Shown here: positions 50,601 through 62,989 of the stretch, piece after piece
How the letters are laid out: each line of letters starts with the position of its first letter
Position numbering within the stretch: position 1 is the stretch's first letter
Source of the DNA: Mangifera indica
Taxonomy: Eukaryota > Streptophyta > Magnoliopsida > Sapindales > Anacardiaceae
Length of the DNA stretch: 64,000 bases
Direction: 5' to 3'
NCBI RefSeq assembly: GCF_011075055.1
Contig: NC_058147.1
Span: 6,944,001-7,008,000, forward strand
Made by a program: the position numbers and the translations under genes
The notes under the pieces: generated by a model
The model's input: only the letters and a program-made list of their open reading frames with translations
What the model was told of the DNA's origin: nothing
Databases searched by the model: none

Positions 50601-53600
50601 TTTGAAAAATCTTACTTCAAAAAACAAAGAAAATATAATGCTTGAAAAAGTATAGCCACCAGTTTTGTATAAATATGTTATATAAGTTCAGTCACAGAAA
50701 AATTAATAAAAGTGAATAGAATGGCTTGGGGCAATATTCTTGAATAACCAGAAACCAAGACCAATACGAAAGAATAAGTCCCTCTGATGAAGGAAAAGAA
50801 GAGAAACAAGAAAACACTTCTGATTGCAGTTTATGAACATTTTGAAGAAAAATAAAAGGGTGAGCAAAGGATCGGCATTATTGAAGGAACAGTAAAATGA
50901 TAAATAGGATATGGATTGCATCTCAAGTTATAATATGTAAAAGAACTGTTAACCAGTGGTCCAGCAGACAAATAAAAAGACACGCAAACATTAAAGTGAA
51001 AACAGCAAAAAGACAATAAACAGAATAGCAAGTAAAAACATACCTCAACTGGCCATCCATCCACAACAAATACATCCAAGGAGTAGCCATCAGTTGTAGA
51101 GAACACATGTGCTTCTCGAATATTTAGTCCAATGTCAGAAAGTAACGCAGAAAGCTAGAAGAAAATGACTTCTCATTAGAAGATATTCACAATCTTGATG
51201 TCAGAATTTTAAGCTTGATTTGGTATACTAGTGAAGAGATGGTGCTAAAATGCCATAACTTCATTCTGATCTAGATTAATTATGCATCCATATAACTTCC
51301 AAAAAAATTAAAAAAATCTACTGAAATTGCAATTTTACCACAGAAAAACAAATAAATAAATAGAGAAAAAGACAGACTTAAAATTTTAAGCTCCAGATAT
51401 CTTTTCTTTTGATATCAGAAAATATAGCACTTCACATAGTACAATATCTCTTACAGGTAGGCAGCAGTAGATGGATTATAGAGTTAAAACTTATGCAGTT
51501 CTCTTAATTTTAAATTTTACACAATTGTGGATTTAAATGCATTTTCACACGCAAACAGAGAAATCAAAAGGCACTGAACTTTATATTTTATTGGCAAAAA
51601 AATATTATGACCATTCAAGAAGCTAATTTAAACACCAGTAAAATTCAGTCAAAACACACAGGCATTCAGAAGCATAACTTGTTCATAGAAGTTTAAGGCT
51701 TTCACAATGATAAAAATAAGACTCAGAGTAGATCTCATGACGAACATAAAGCTCGATAACAAAGAATGAAACACAATTTTCCTCATACATACCTGACTTA
51801 GAAGTTTTGGTTTGTCTACTGTAGAAAATATCACTTCGTGAATGTTCAAAGTTTCTTGCCTGCATTACAATTGCAAAAAAATAACTTATTACAACATATG
51901 CTTATATCCCATCTATGACTAATATAACAAATACAGCTTCTATTAACCATCTAACTTTTTCTAAACTCGTGAAAAAAATGAGAAATTCAAATTTAGATTT
52001 CAATCATTTGTCAGCATTAATCAATGCTTTTACAAAAATATTACACTGGAGCAAAACTTACACTATTCATCATCGATATGATAATAAAAAAAATCTGTAG
52101 GCTCCTCCCATTTCTCAATTTATATAACATTATGAATTATGCAACATAATAGTGATGCCAAGTTTTGGTACTATTTACAATGAGGTTCTCATGGACCTAG
52201 CTAAATGCAGGGATAAGGATCAAGCAAATACCTCAACAATGTTTGGATATAGCCTGTTAGCTCTAAATGCTATAAAGAAGATAATTTATTATCTCAAGTA
52301 ATTCAAGGTGGTTCTGCAATATGCAGAACTTCAAGGAATTTAAAGGTGCTATAGGCAAAGAACTTTATAAAAAGCCTAATTGTCATTTAGACTTTTGGTA
52401 CCCTACCAATCCCAAATATTGAAGAGAATCAATATTGATCAAGTGAGATCCTCAACTACTTGAAGATCCAGTAGCAGGAACTGACTGTCCCTCGGAAAGA
52501 ATAAAAAAATTGCACATAAGTGAAAAGACAAACAGCACAGAAGCATAGATGGACATTTAACTTCCTGCCGAAGGAGCCCAGAGATGCAACAAGTCTGATT
52601 CAACTCTAAGCTTGGAAGTTGACTATGACTAAAACATTATTATTTTTCAGGAACCATAACCATAAAGCTTAAGCTATCAAGTAAAGAGGTCTCATTAATT
52701 GTGTAAATATTCAACAAATATAAACAGATGTAGTGAGGCCTAAACAGAATGAGAAGCCATACTAAAATTAAACCCAACCAAAGTGAGTCATTTAATGCTC
52801 CTTCTCAGGTACAAGCTCAATGCAAAAACCTAGGAAATGAAGCCTAAAATGGAGATAGTAATAGAAGCCAAACCAAATATCAACAAAAAGCTTTGAATCA
52901 AAAGCATTCTGTTAGGCAAGAAGAGAAATGATAGGTAGGTTACACATGCACTCACTTTTCTCTCTCTCACTCACACAGATACTCACTTTCTTTCTCACTC
53001 AAAGTGATATTGTCTTTCCTACCTCTTTCTCCCTGAATTTACATCCTCAAAGGTTGAAGGAGATGCTCTAGATGGAAACGCAATTTTAAGAAACTCTTTT
53101 GTTACAGCTAATTCTTGTTACTCTTGATTGTAATCTTTATATCAGTTAGGACTAGCTATTGACAGGATAAAATCTAATTCAGCAAACAGCCAAAACAATA
53201 AAAACAGAAAGGTACTGGTAAAATTTAAAGCAAAAGCATAGCACCAACAAAAAGCAAACAGCATTCTCAATCCTTAAATTGGAAATCTCCTTGCCTATCA
53301 ATTGGTTTATGAGAAACAACAAAAAACTGTTGGAGATTTGAAGTACCTTCTTGAGAAGTTATCTGTAAGATATCTTTCCTCCATGTCATTGGTACTTTTT
53401 CTAACATCCAAATTGAGGTCCTCAAGCTTAGAGCAAGGCTCAAAGTCAATTGCAGAATCCTTGATTCTATTTGAAAAAATAATACAAGTCACCAATAAGG
53501 GTAAAAAATAACACATTTAATAACCTTTTTAACCACACCAAAACATCATCTAAAACAGCAGGAACCATGCAATACAAGCTTCATGCAACATCATAAATTC

Positions 53601-55928
53601 ATTCGTAGCTAATAAGCTCAGAGATAGTAGAAATGGGCATATAAGACCTTCACAAATAAAATACCTTTTATGAGATGACACAACTCCTTCATTATCTGCA
53701 TCAAGAGATGGCCTTGGACTAGAAAAAACGTTTATATCCTGTTGATCCTCAGTACCATCTGAGTTGGTGCAAATGTTCTACCAGAAAAAAAAAAGAAGTT
53801 AGCAAAGCATATAATGATACTGGTAAAAATAGAAGAGAAAATGAGATACATGACCCAAAGACCAGAGAAGAAATAAATACAAAATTGGTATATTCATGGT
53901 TAAAAGAGAAAATGCAAAATGTAAAATCCTTTAGCATTTAGGCCAGCTGTGTAGATACAGATGATAAATAGTGAAGAAAGATTAAGATTTCATATATAAA
54001 ACAAAATGAAGTACAACAAAAGTTATTTCATTGAATTACATATTTCATTTGCAACTCATCTCTACAATAATCTCACTGCAAAAAGAAAGTCAAAAGTCAT
54101 CAACGTAGAAAATGGCTTTTACTTTTCCATTCCTCAAGTGAAAATGGAAATTACACCCATCATAATTCCACAAATAAAAGACAATATATAAAAGTTTGAG
54201 ACTAAGTGAAAAAAAAAGAATGCAGTTCTATATATTTCATCTTGAACATACCATACACTTTCAGACTATAGAAGAAATTTTCTAAAATTACACATTTTAT
54301 GTTTTGTTGCTCTTCATGATCATCTTATGTAAAGAAAGCTACATAGATAATCCAATGTTTTCATAAGACAGACTTGGTTTTTTTGCATTTTAGTGACAAA
54401 CAAATCAAAAAAAGAAGATGAGTTGTTTTTCACGGGCATTAAGGCAAAAATATTCAACAAGAAGAAAAATTCAAGCATTTACCATCCAGCAGAACAAAAC
54501 GTACTACCTCCATAAATCGGATATGATAAACAGGCCGCTTCTCTGGATCCTTTGCAAGTGTGAGAAGATTTTGATGCAACAAAACGTCTTCCACTCTATC
54601 CATATTGATATCAAGCCCATAACTAATACAAAAAAGGATGCAACTTAATTTACTAATAATGTAATTAATCATACTTCCAGCCAAAAGAGATCAGAATTCA
54701 AGAGACTAGAAAAAAAATTAAAAGATTCAACAAAGACTTTATTTTTTTTATTAGATTTTTATTCATGGAAGTAATATTTGCATCTTTTTATTGCAAACTA
54801 TGTACAGAAGATTAATTAAAAAAACAATTTTCATGGATTCTAACACAAGTTTAAAATGTATTTAGGAAGATTCTATGTAACATTGGACTTCATCGTGCTA
54901 GTTATTAGATCAGGGTTATCTTTATGAATTCCACAATGGAAAACATGCCTATATAAAGGCTCCATTTAGAGCTGTAAGAACGATGATAAATTGTGGTTAG
55001 TAAAAATTCATCCAAGAGCTGCTTGCTCTCCTTTACCTTAACAGCTCTCTTTTCTCAAACCCAAGTTTGTCTTTTCTATGATTTATATCTACCTTTGATC
55101 CTCTTTTTTCTGCTAAGTTTTACTTTCAATTTCTTGATCCATAGACCCTGTTGTCAAGCTATATTAAAAGAGGGTATAGTGCAAGTAGAGAAGTTCACAA
55201 AGCCCCACTAATAAAGGCTGCACACAACTCAACTCAAGAGGCCAAGTCTTCACAGTAAACCATGTAAACAACAAAGGAAAAAAATAAAAACATGTATAAG
55301 CATAAAGATCCAATAGTGAAAATAGTGAGCGCATATTCCTGATGACTCAAGCAGATATCAGCACCAGAAAACATAAATTACCAAAAAAAAAAATGGAAAT
55401 CAATCAAAAAATGCTTCTCATACCCCATCAAAATAATTCCCATTCAACATCCATTTTTTTCCTTTCTTTTAACTTTTTTTTTTTTAAACCAAACAAAGCA
55501 ACAAAAAATCATTAAGTCATTTACCAAAAAATAAAAAAGAACTAACAAAAGAAGATCAAATCTACATGACTACATGCAACACACTAACACAGTGTGACTC
55601 CATCCGTACAACCCGAATCTTTCAATTCAGCAAGAACAACTTAAAATAACAACAATAACGTTAACATTCAAAATGAAAACAACAAACTCAAAATCAATTT
55701 CTTCCAAAAGAGAAAAAAACGTACATGTATATTTTTGTATAATTACCTCGCAGGCAATCGATTGAAGTGAGCATCCAACTGTTCGCGAAACTCTGGATTA
55801 CACACAGCCTCTTCATTTCCACACTCTATCAACCGATTAAACACGTCGTTTCGCAAATCGTAGTTACTAAAACTGCCAAAGCTACGAGGCGGAGACGAGC
55901 TCTCTCCCACTCCTTCAATCAAATCCAT
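44660..55928 (-). CDS. ACT-domain Raf-like Ser/Thr(/Tyr) kinase, STY8/17/46 group, 16 coding exons
   Basis: Exons in order: 55747-55928, 54508-54622, 53665-53777, 53347-53466, 51793-51859, 51044-51154, 50412-50462, 49880-50019, 49685-49792, 48824-48897, 47221-47396, 46463-46558, 45792-45872, 45608-45658, 44778-44918, 44660-44698. Total 1665 nt, 554 aa, with phase kept throughout. The N-terminal region opens [18 protein letters not shown]. An ACT domain (about 179-236, [19 protein letters not shown]) is followed by the kinase domain (about 285-540). Visible motifs are a P-loop variant ASGSCGELY, catalytic Lys313 in [15 protein letters not shown] with Asp407, DFG at 425, the activation loop TAETGTYRW and APE. 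In Arabidopsis this group phosphorylates transit peptides of chloroplast precursors in the cytosol; the same role is only inferred here. The last 12 residues ([12 protein letters not shown]) come from a small final exon; reading through its donor would give Val then stop. Confidence 0.95.
47833..48257. mobile_element. hAT-like MITE in kinase intron 10 (TAGGGATGGCAA family)
   Basis: Perfect 13-bp TIRs: TAGGGATGGCAAT on the left and ATTGCCATCCCTA on the right. The flanks ATGACGAC and ATGAGGAA suggest a decayed 8-bp duplication (6 of 8). It is G/C-richer than the host intron, with GGGGATGAGG and CCCCACGG-type tracts. It shares ends with 12191-12666. It lies between exons 10 and 11 and appears spliced out with the intron. 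Confidence 0.8.
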
Positions 55929-56501
55929 AGCGCTTTACTTCCAATAATCCTTTGTCCGAGTCCAGGGAAAAACGTCACATAGCCGAGTTAGGTGAGGAAA
56001 TTTCAGAGAAATAGAAGAGGATCTTTGACTATTATAAGAATCTACTAGGACAGAGAACGAGCAAAATGGAGTTTTGAAGGGAAGTGGAGGGTAATTTAGG
56101 AAAGCAAAAAAGAAAACTCAGACGGAGAAGCAAGAGGAAGCAAGCGCTGAGCTGAGTCTTTTTCTTGTGTCTTAACTTTCTAGAGAGCGAATGTCAGGCC
56201 ATTTAGGAAAAAGGCAAAACAGAGACCAGGCCTGTTTCCATGAAATGAAATACGAAAATAATAATAATTATTATAAAAATTCGGTGTAAAGTGGAGTGGA
56301 TAGGGTTGTGAATATTTTCAGTGTACTCTACCAATTGAAATTACATAAATAACCTCCATTTAATTGAAAATTGACTTGATGGGAAGTTTCGTCTAATCTC
56401 TACTCCCAAATTTCCATAATTTTTACAATTAAATTATTTTTTCTTTGTTTGGAAAAGCTGATCGGTGAAAGATGATGTGAAGCAATGGGAGGGCGATTAT
56501 G

Positions 56502-56570
56502 ACGTGGCAAAATAAGAATATAAGAGAAGAAAAGACAAGAGAGTATTGTTGAAGGAAATCGACACGTGGC
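56502..56570. promoter_or_regulatory. G-box/ABRE-like pair upstream of the kinase gene
   Basis: ACGTGGC at 56502-56508 and ACACGTGGC at 56562-56570, 570-640 bp before the kinase start on the minus strand. ACGTGGC cores bind bZIP factors of the ABF/GBF type, and paired copies are typical of ABA- or light-responsive promoters. The pair could equally serve a plus-strand transcript towards 57080. Function is inferred from motif only. Confidence 0.4.
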
Positions 56571-57079
56571 GTGGGAGAGGAAGGCATATTTTGTAAATGC
56601 AGTGACAGTAGAGGTCCAAGTTCCTTCCTTGAGAAAAGCCTACGAGACGAAATAGGCTTTTAAGAATTTACCATTGATTCTTAATGAATTTTTTTATTTA
56701 TTAATAATTATATCATTAATTTAATTTTGAAAATATGGGACGGTTTCCGTTTACATATATTAGATACCCCCAAAAGTTTGATCAATTGATTTTTATACTA
56801 ATTAACTTTAAAAAAACTTAAACACTTACCCATTCACTATTTCCATTAGATTATTCTGTTAGATATATGAGTACTTTTTTACACGGCATTAAAATCTCTT
56901 ACTTTTAATATACTTACAACAGGTTAAAAAACTTTTCCAATTCCTGACAAAGAAAGCAACAATTCAAATTAAATACCAAATCTGTCACCAGAACAGTCAA
57001 ACCCTCCGTGTTCTGTGCTGACTTTCTCTCTTCAACTTCTTTCCTTAAAACCCTTTTGTTTTCTTCATTTTTCCGGCCC

Positions 57080-57346
57080 ATGGAGAGAAGCCATTGCCAC
57101 AACTCCAAGCTTTTGCAGATTCAACTAGACCACAGTATCCACGAACATTTTCGCATCCTCCCCAAAAATTTCTTCACCACCCGGATCTCGTTTTTTCAGG
57201 CGAAAAAGCGATGTTTAAGCCGAAGAGACCGCGCCTCATTTCATTCCGCTGATTGTGTTGGCGTACCGCGTGTTCGACAAAAGGCTTACGTTGAGGCCTT
57301 GAAGCTGGTCGTGATCCAGAGGAGGGGCCTAGTGTCAAGGGAATGA
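57080..57346 (+). CDS. Hypothetical small basic protein (weak candidate)
   Basis: An 88-codon frame starting MERSHCHNSK, rich in Arg, Lys and His. It is less AT-rich than its surroundings and sits about 1.15 kb from the divergent kinase start. In the same frame an earlier ATG at 57008 would add 24 residues. I do not recognise the family and see no conserved motif. It could be a short real gene, the end of a multi-exon gene or chance. The following frame, 57343-57570, overlaps its stop and looks random. Confidence 0.2.
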   Translation: MERSHCHNSKLLQIQLDHSIHEHFRILPKNFFTTRISFFQAKKRCLSRRDRASFHSADCVGVPRVRQKAYVEALKLVVIQRRGLVSRE

Positions 57347-57729
57347 GCTGGGGTCTTATCTATATTAATGGTTTCAATGTTTATGTTCATATCAAACTAA
57401 AGCTCCAAGGCTGGGATTTGTTTGTCTTCCTAAAACACCATTCAGTATTGCAATGTACAGATAAATTCAATGACACTGCACTGCAAATATCTTCAGTATT
57501 GCCGGCTTTTGATTCGCATAGAAATTCCAGTTGCATCATATTTTGTACATTTTGTAACTTCTACCCCTAATTCTGAAACGAGAAATTGAACATGCCCGTG
57601 CTTCTTGTAAAGGTATTCTAAATGATGTTCATTTGAGGACTATGTGAATGTGTTCATAAATAAGTTTGCCTCAAGTGCTGTAATGTTCAGGGTAATTCTA
57701 CGTCCAAGATATGAAATTCAAGCAAGTTA

Positions 57730-57948
57730 CCTTACAGGTGATTTTGGTCATTTTATTTGGAAAAAGGGTAAAATAGTTATTTATGTTAAAAGGCATTTTG
57801 GTCATTTTATTGTATCTAAGATTTTAGGCTAACCGAAACTGTTTTAACTTAACCCCTTATAAGTGAGATTTTAGATTTTTTTTTTTTAAATTAGGGGGTG
57901 AAAATTTAAAAAAATATCAAACCTGGGTGGGAATTAGTGCTTTGGCCT
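57730..57948. mobile_element. Right-end fragment of a 9-bp-TSD MULE-MITE
   Basis: CCTGGGTGGGAATTAGTGCTTTGGCC (57923-57948) is a clear right terminus, preceded by the usual GGGGGTGAAAATTT block. I find no left terminus, so the element is truncated; its left boundary is a guess. Confidence 0.5.
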
Positions 57949-58552
57949 TTAATAAATTCAAGTAGATTCATGAGCCATTTCTTAAGTTTCACGACACATA
58001 TAGTTGATTAATCAAGTAATACTGCAATATCCATGATTGTGGGACGGCTAATCTCACCAAATTGGGCATTATATTATTATACTCTTCGGTCACAATCATG
58101 ACGAAATTTAATAAAAACTTAGGCAAGACTTTGGTTAAAAAATTTAATTAATAAATTGATTCCACGGATTCCAAACTTTTCAAAGAGGAATATACTGTTT
58201 CTTTAATTTGTCTATTACCAAATGGTAATTTACACATGTATCTCTAAACAATACTCTATTTAAAAATATATATATATATATATATATTATTTATAATAAA
58301 GAATTTAGGGTGGCAGGGAATCATATGTTTGAGCAAAAAGCATTATTCCTCTTAATTTAAGCTATTATTTCACATCTTGGGAATTTTCAAAATATGATAT
58401 GATAAGTTTCTAGATTAAAGCCGACAATTTAATCTGATATTCTTGTTGAATATCACATCTTGGGAATTTTTTTTTAATGTATTTTTACATAGAGTGAATC
58501 TCATGTGTAAACTCAATGATTTTTTTAATTGCTTGATTGCTATCTTCATAAA

Positions 58553-58868
58553 TAGGGTTGGACTCAAATCAAGCCCGTTCGAGTTCTAGTTCGAGTTCGA
58601 GTTTGAGTTCGAGCTCGGTTTGAATAAGTCCAAAACGAGTTAGCCCTAGTCGAGTTTGACCTTGAACTACTCGCTAGATTTTTCAATTAAAAATTTTGAT
58701 ACAAAATGATGTCATTTTGATCAATATGTATTAAAACGATGTCGTTTTAATAACGAAAAATGAATCAAACTGAATTCGAGCTTGGCTTTCACGAGCTCGA
58801 CGAACTCGAGCTCAATTATATATGAACCAAGCCGTTCTAGAGCTTGGCTCGGTTCGAATCCAACCCTA
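58553..58868. mobile_element. hAT-like MITE (GAGCCGAGC family), 8-bp TSD
   Basis: Left end TAGGGTTGGACTCAAATC; right end GGTTCGAATCCAACCCTA. The perfect 8-bp duplication TTCATAAA lies at 58545-58552 and 58869-58876. The arms are GTTCGAGTTCGAG-type repeats inverted about AAAATGATGTCATTTT and AAAACGATGTCGTTTT palindromes, as in 36436-36858 but with GAG/CTC in place of much of the GAGCC sequence. Confidence 0.93.
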
Positions 58869-58964
58869 TTCATAAATGTAAAAATTAAAAACCAGCTAAT
58901 GATCAAACATTCTCCTTTTATTCACACAATAAAAAATTAAAGGTTTCTCTATCCGATAATTATA

Positions 58965-59155
58965 TAAGTAATTTTATGTATATAATTTTATACATAAACA
59001 ATAATATATTATCAAGTAATTGAATAGTAAAAAATTAAAAATAAAATAGTACATAATCAAAGGATGACATATCTTTGTTTGTATATATAATTTTATTGTA
59101 ATTTTATATATATTATCAATAATGATATGATAAGTTATATAAAAGTTACTCTGAT
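58965..59155. repeat. AT-rich palindromic MITE-like unit
   Basis: TTATGTATATAATTTTATAC at the left, AAAATTAAAAATAAAATAGTACATAATC in the middle and an inverted TATATATAATTTTATTG edge. Same family as the 14611 cluster. Confidence 0.5.
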
Positions 59156-59249
59156 TATTATCTCCAGTTTTGTTTAAGGACAAAAAAATTACTATAATAA
59201 TTTATTTGTTTTAATTACTTACCTTCTTTGATTTAATTTGTATGTAATA

Positions 59250-59930
59250 AAATATTTTAGTAATTTTGTATTGTTAATAGTAATACGATAGGTAAAATAA
59301 GAGACAATTTTATTATCAAATCCACCTTACTTATTATTATATTTATATATTTGTTTATTAATTTTTAAAGACAAAAATACTTTTATTTTTAATTAATATA
59401 ATAAATAATAGGAAGAATATTTTTAATAATTATATTCAAGAATATTGAAGGTAAATAATATCTTAGTAATATTTTATTACACCTAATCAAATATAATAAT
59501 TATTTATACTCATCAATTTTTATCAAATATAATAATACTTTACACCCAGTAATCATCTAAGTAATATATTTTTATAATAATATTTTATTTTTAATAATAA
59601 AATATTATTCAAACCAAACGTACTTTTTAGATATTAAAAAATTATTAAAGTAATAGTAATTTTGATTATTCTATCTTACTTTTTAATTTTTTCAGACGAA
59701 AATATCTTTATTTTTAGATAATATAATAAGTAATATCAAAAATATTTTAAATGATTATATTTAAGAATATTTAAATAAAAAATCTTAATTTTATTTTATT
59801 ATTATTATATATTATATATATTTATTTTTATTAAATATATTAATAATTTTTTATTAATAATCTTTTTAGTTAATTTACTTTAATATTTTATTATTGATAA
59901 TAAAATATATTCGAACCAAAGGACAATTGC
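59250..59930. repeat. Two degenerate PIF/Harbinger-like MITE relics in tandem
   Basis: 59250-59621 contains TTTACACCCAGTAATCATCTAAGTAAT and ends near AAACCAAACGTAC, a decayed version of the right half of 16936-17417. 59625-59930 repeats the pattern and ends CGAACCAAAGG. No target duplication is evident. Confidence 0.5.
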
Positions 59931-60475
59931 AAATTATTGATTTTTATTTTTGAATCTTGTTGAACTGTTTATTCAAAGATGGTGCTTTGCCTTGGCTGAC
60001 ATGTTTAATTTTATTTTATCTTTCACTTATTTTGCAGTCAATGACATATATTATTATATTATTGTAGTCATAAAATATTGAAACGTAAGCTTCACCGTTC
60101 ATTCATGGTAAGATCATATCTTGTTCAAAAGACAAAAATACCCTTAACAAGGAGGCTTCCAAATATTGTTTGCTTGTTGATTGGAGGAGAATTATTTGAT
60201 TTAAAATAATAAGGCAAGTGTTGGATTTTTCATGGAATTCAAAATTGTCCATCACTATTTACAACTTGTAATTGCTTAGGCCTTATCGTTGTTTCTTTGT
60301 GTTATTCGATATTAATTGGGCCAATTAAGTTAGGTTAATTCCCCTCCTTTGCAATGTTCCACTTACAAAATTTATTTATTTATTTATTTAATACTTTTTT
60401 TTATTTCATATAAATGATCTCAAATTCATTTCAATTATATTATCAAAAATATTTACAAACTTAGCAAAAATATAG

Positions 60476-60822
60476 TAGTCAAATTATATATCGTATCGTA
60501 TATTAAAAATTTAACTTTTTATATTATATATAATGTATTATATTATATCATACGATTAGTTTTTTTAAAAATAAAATAATAAAAAAATATAATTGATAGG
60601 TATTATTCTAAAAAATATTATAAATACCTCTAAATTTTTAAAAATTTTCAAATATGCATCTATTATACCATTATATTTTTTTAAATGGTGTATCAATCTG
60701 TATCAATAATACGTATTGTATCATATGATACGTATATTGTATTGTATTAATTTGATATATTATATGATACGTATTATCTTTTACCTATCTCATATCATAT
60801 TATTGAATACATACATCGTAAG
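60476..60822. repeat. Very AT-rich MITE-like element (GTATTGTAT family)
   Basis: Third copy, collinear with 25547-25905: GTCAAATTATATATCGTATC, then TTCTAAAAAATATTATAAATA, then ATGATACGTATATTGTATTG and a GATACGTATTATC right part. Confidence 0.55.
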
Positions 60823-60859
60823 GGACTTATAATTATTACAATAAAACTATGTTTATCCA

Positions 60860-60985
60860 TTTCGTATATACAAATATATACACATTTATATATGTCATCA
60901 TATAATTAAGTGATTTTAAATTAAAAATAAAATAATATCTAATTATATGATAATATATATAAATATATACAAAATTATACATCTA
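60860..60985. repeat. AT-rich palindromic MITE-like unit
   Basis: GTATATACAAATATATACAC on the left, AGTGATTTTAAATTAAAAAT in the middle and inverted ATATATACAAAATTATAC at the right, directly abutting the MULE-MITE at 60989. Confidence 0.5.
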
Positions 60986-60988
60986 AAA

Positions 60989-61850
60989 GGCCAAAGCACT
61001 ATTTCCCACCCAAACTATGCGGAATTCTCAAAGTTTCCCCGTTAATTTTGAAAATCCTATTTATCTACTCATGATCGTTTAAATCTGTTAATTTTAAGGG
61101 TAAAATCGTTATTTTATATTTAATATTAAAAATAAACTTAAATATGATTTTATTCCCCCCCAAAATTTAAAAAACTAACTTTTCTCCCCTAAACCAAGTT
61201 TGAAAAAATCACATTGCCCCCCTAGGGTTTAGTTTCAAAACCTGTTCAGTTTTTTCGGTGCCATCGTCGGCCGTCTCTCCCTCTCGACGATTTTTCTTCC
61301 TTCGACGACCCACCTCAACTTCACCCCAACCCATCGACACTAAGAGACGTTGTCTGGAAAGAGAAATTGTCTTTCCAAATGACGAGACGAGATCGATCGA
61401 TCTCGTCTTTATCGTCTAGAAAGACGATTGTCTTCCCAGATAAAGATGACTCATCTTCCCAGAGAAAGACGAGTCGTGTCATCTTCGTCTGGGAAGACGA
61501 TCGTCTTCTCAGACGATGTCTCTTGGTGTCGGATGGGTTAGGGTGGAGTTGAGGTGGGTTGTTGGAGGAAGGGAAACTGTCAAGAGAGAGAGACGGTCAG
61601 CAATGACGTCAGAGAAAGTGAACGAGTTTTGAAACTAAATCTTATGAGAAAAAATGTGATCTTTTTAAACTTTACTTAGGGGATAAAATATTAGGTTTTA
61701 AACTTTTAAAGGGCAAAATAAGATTAAATTTTCAGGAGTTAGAATTTCGTTAAATTTAACTGACTATGAGTAGGTAAATAATATTTTTAAAGTTAAAAGA
61801 GAAACTTTGAAAATTTAGCATAGTTTGAGTGGAAAATAGTCTTTTTGGCT
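60989..61850. mobile_element. MULE-like MITE (9-bp-TSD family)
   Basis: Starts GGCCAAAGCACTATTTCCCA (continuing CCCAAACTATG) and ends with the inverse CATAGTTTGAGTGGAAAATA then GTCTTTTTGGCT. The flanks CATCTAAAA (60980-60988) and TATCTAAAA (61851-61859) match at 8 of 9 bases. The core carries AGACGATCGTCTT-like palindromes. The 61-codon frame at 61367-61552 is built from these and is not credible as a gene. Confidence 0.88.
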
Positions 61851-61937
61851 TATCTAAAATAAATACATCCAGTACTATTCTAATCATTAGTGGAGTTCCT
61901 GACATTTGGGTAGACAATTAAGATTTGATTCTCCTAA

Positions 61938-62989
61938 GGGAGAAGGACTATTTCCCACCCAACTTTTGATATATTCTCAAATTGGCACCCACGGCAGATG
62001 AAAATCCAGTTTTCCCACCCATAAGCTGTTAAAATGGATGATATCTGTTTGCATAAGGGTAAAATGTCCATTTTACCCTTGTTAGATGAAATGACCAAAA
62101 TACCCCTCAATTTAATTTTTTAAAATTGATGTGAGGGTTTTACCATTCACCCCCTTAGGTTTTAGAAACTAACATTTTCACCTTCCCTAAAGTTTTTAAA
62201 CTTTAAAAACTAACATTTTCACCCTCAAACCTAGGGTTTCCATATTTTTCAAAATACAGACGCCCCCCCATAACTTTCAAAACTAGCATTTCACCCCCAT
62301 TCTTCAACTTCATCTCCCAACGTCTTCTCCGGCGTCGTCACCGACCTCCTCCTTCTCCTGGTGCGACGGCCGTGGTGCGACGAAGAGATCTTCATCTCCT
62401 CGTCGTACGGTGCGACGAAGAGACGGAGATCTCTTCGTCGCTCGTCGTCCAGATCTGGGAGATCGGTTTCAAACTTCGCTCGTTGTCCAGATCTGGGAGA
62501 TCGCTCGACGAAGGTCTCTCTTCGTCGCTCATCGCATCTGGAAGACGCGCTGATGAAGGACGACGCTGTCGCATCTGGAAGACGCGACGACGAAGGACGA
62601 CGTCTGTTCTTCCAGATCTGGACAACGCTTCCTCGTCCAGATCTGGGCGACGAAGGGTCGTCCTTCGTCGTCCTTGTAGTCGGAGATGGGAGATCGATCG
62701 AATGCGTCGACCGTCGATGGTGGCCGGAGAAGGAGCAAACCCCAGGGGTGAAATCTAAACTTTTCAAACTTTGAGGATGGGTTAGTTATTAGTTTTTAAA
62801 ACCTGGAGGGGGGAAACAGTTAAATTTAAAAGTTTTAAGGTTTTAAATAGCAAATGACGATTTTACCTCTGTTCCTAACGGAAAAATTGGACGGTAGTTT
62901 GGTCACGGGTGGGAAAACTGGATTTTCATCTGCCGTGGGTGCCAATTTGAGAATGCATCAAAAGTTGGGTGGGAAATAGTCCTTCTCCC
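61938..62989. mobile_element. Young-looking MULE-like MITE, ~83-bp TIRs, perfect 9-bp TSD
   Basis: Starts GGGAGAAGGACTATTTCCCA and ends with the inverse. The two TIRs agree over about 83 bp with two differences (TGATAT on the left, TGATGC on the right arm read inward). The duplication TTCTCCTAA lies at 61929-61937 and 62990-62998. Sub-terminal blocks (TTTTAGAAACTAAC against GTTATTAGTTTTTAAAA) extend the foldback. The core (62300-62740) is far more GC-rich than the window, made of CGACGAAG units and four CCAGATCTGG palindromes (62449, 62487, 62612, 62637). Open frames of up to 158 codons on both strands are Arg/Ser-rich artefacts of that composition. Confidence 0.95.

Noticed and set aside
58850..58868. 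GGTTCGAATCC resembling the T-arm of a tRNA (and GGTTCGAATTC at 36841)
   Set aside because: It is the terminal repeat of a hAT MITE. No acceptor stem, D-arm or anticodon arm is present.
62291..62774. Overlapping Arg/Ser-rich frames of 128-158 codons on both strands
   Set aside because: They lie wholly inside a MULE-MITE core of CGACGAAG-type repeats, and all phases are open. This is a composition effect, not gene evidence.
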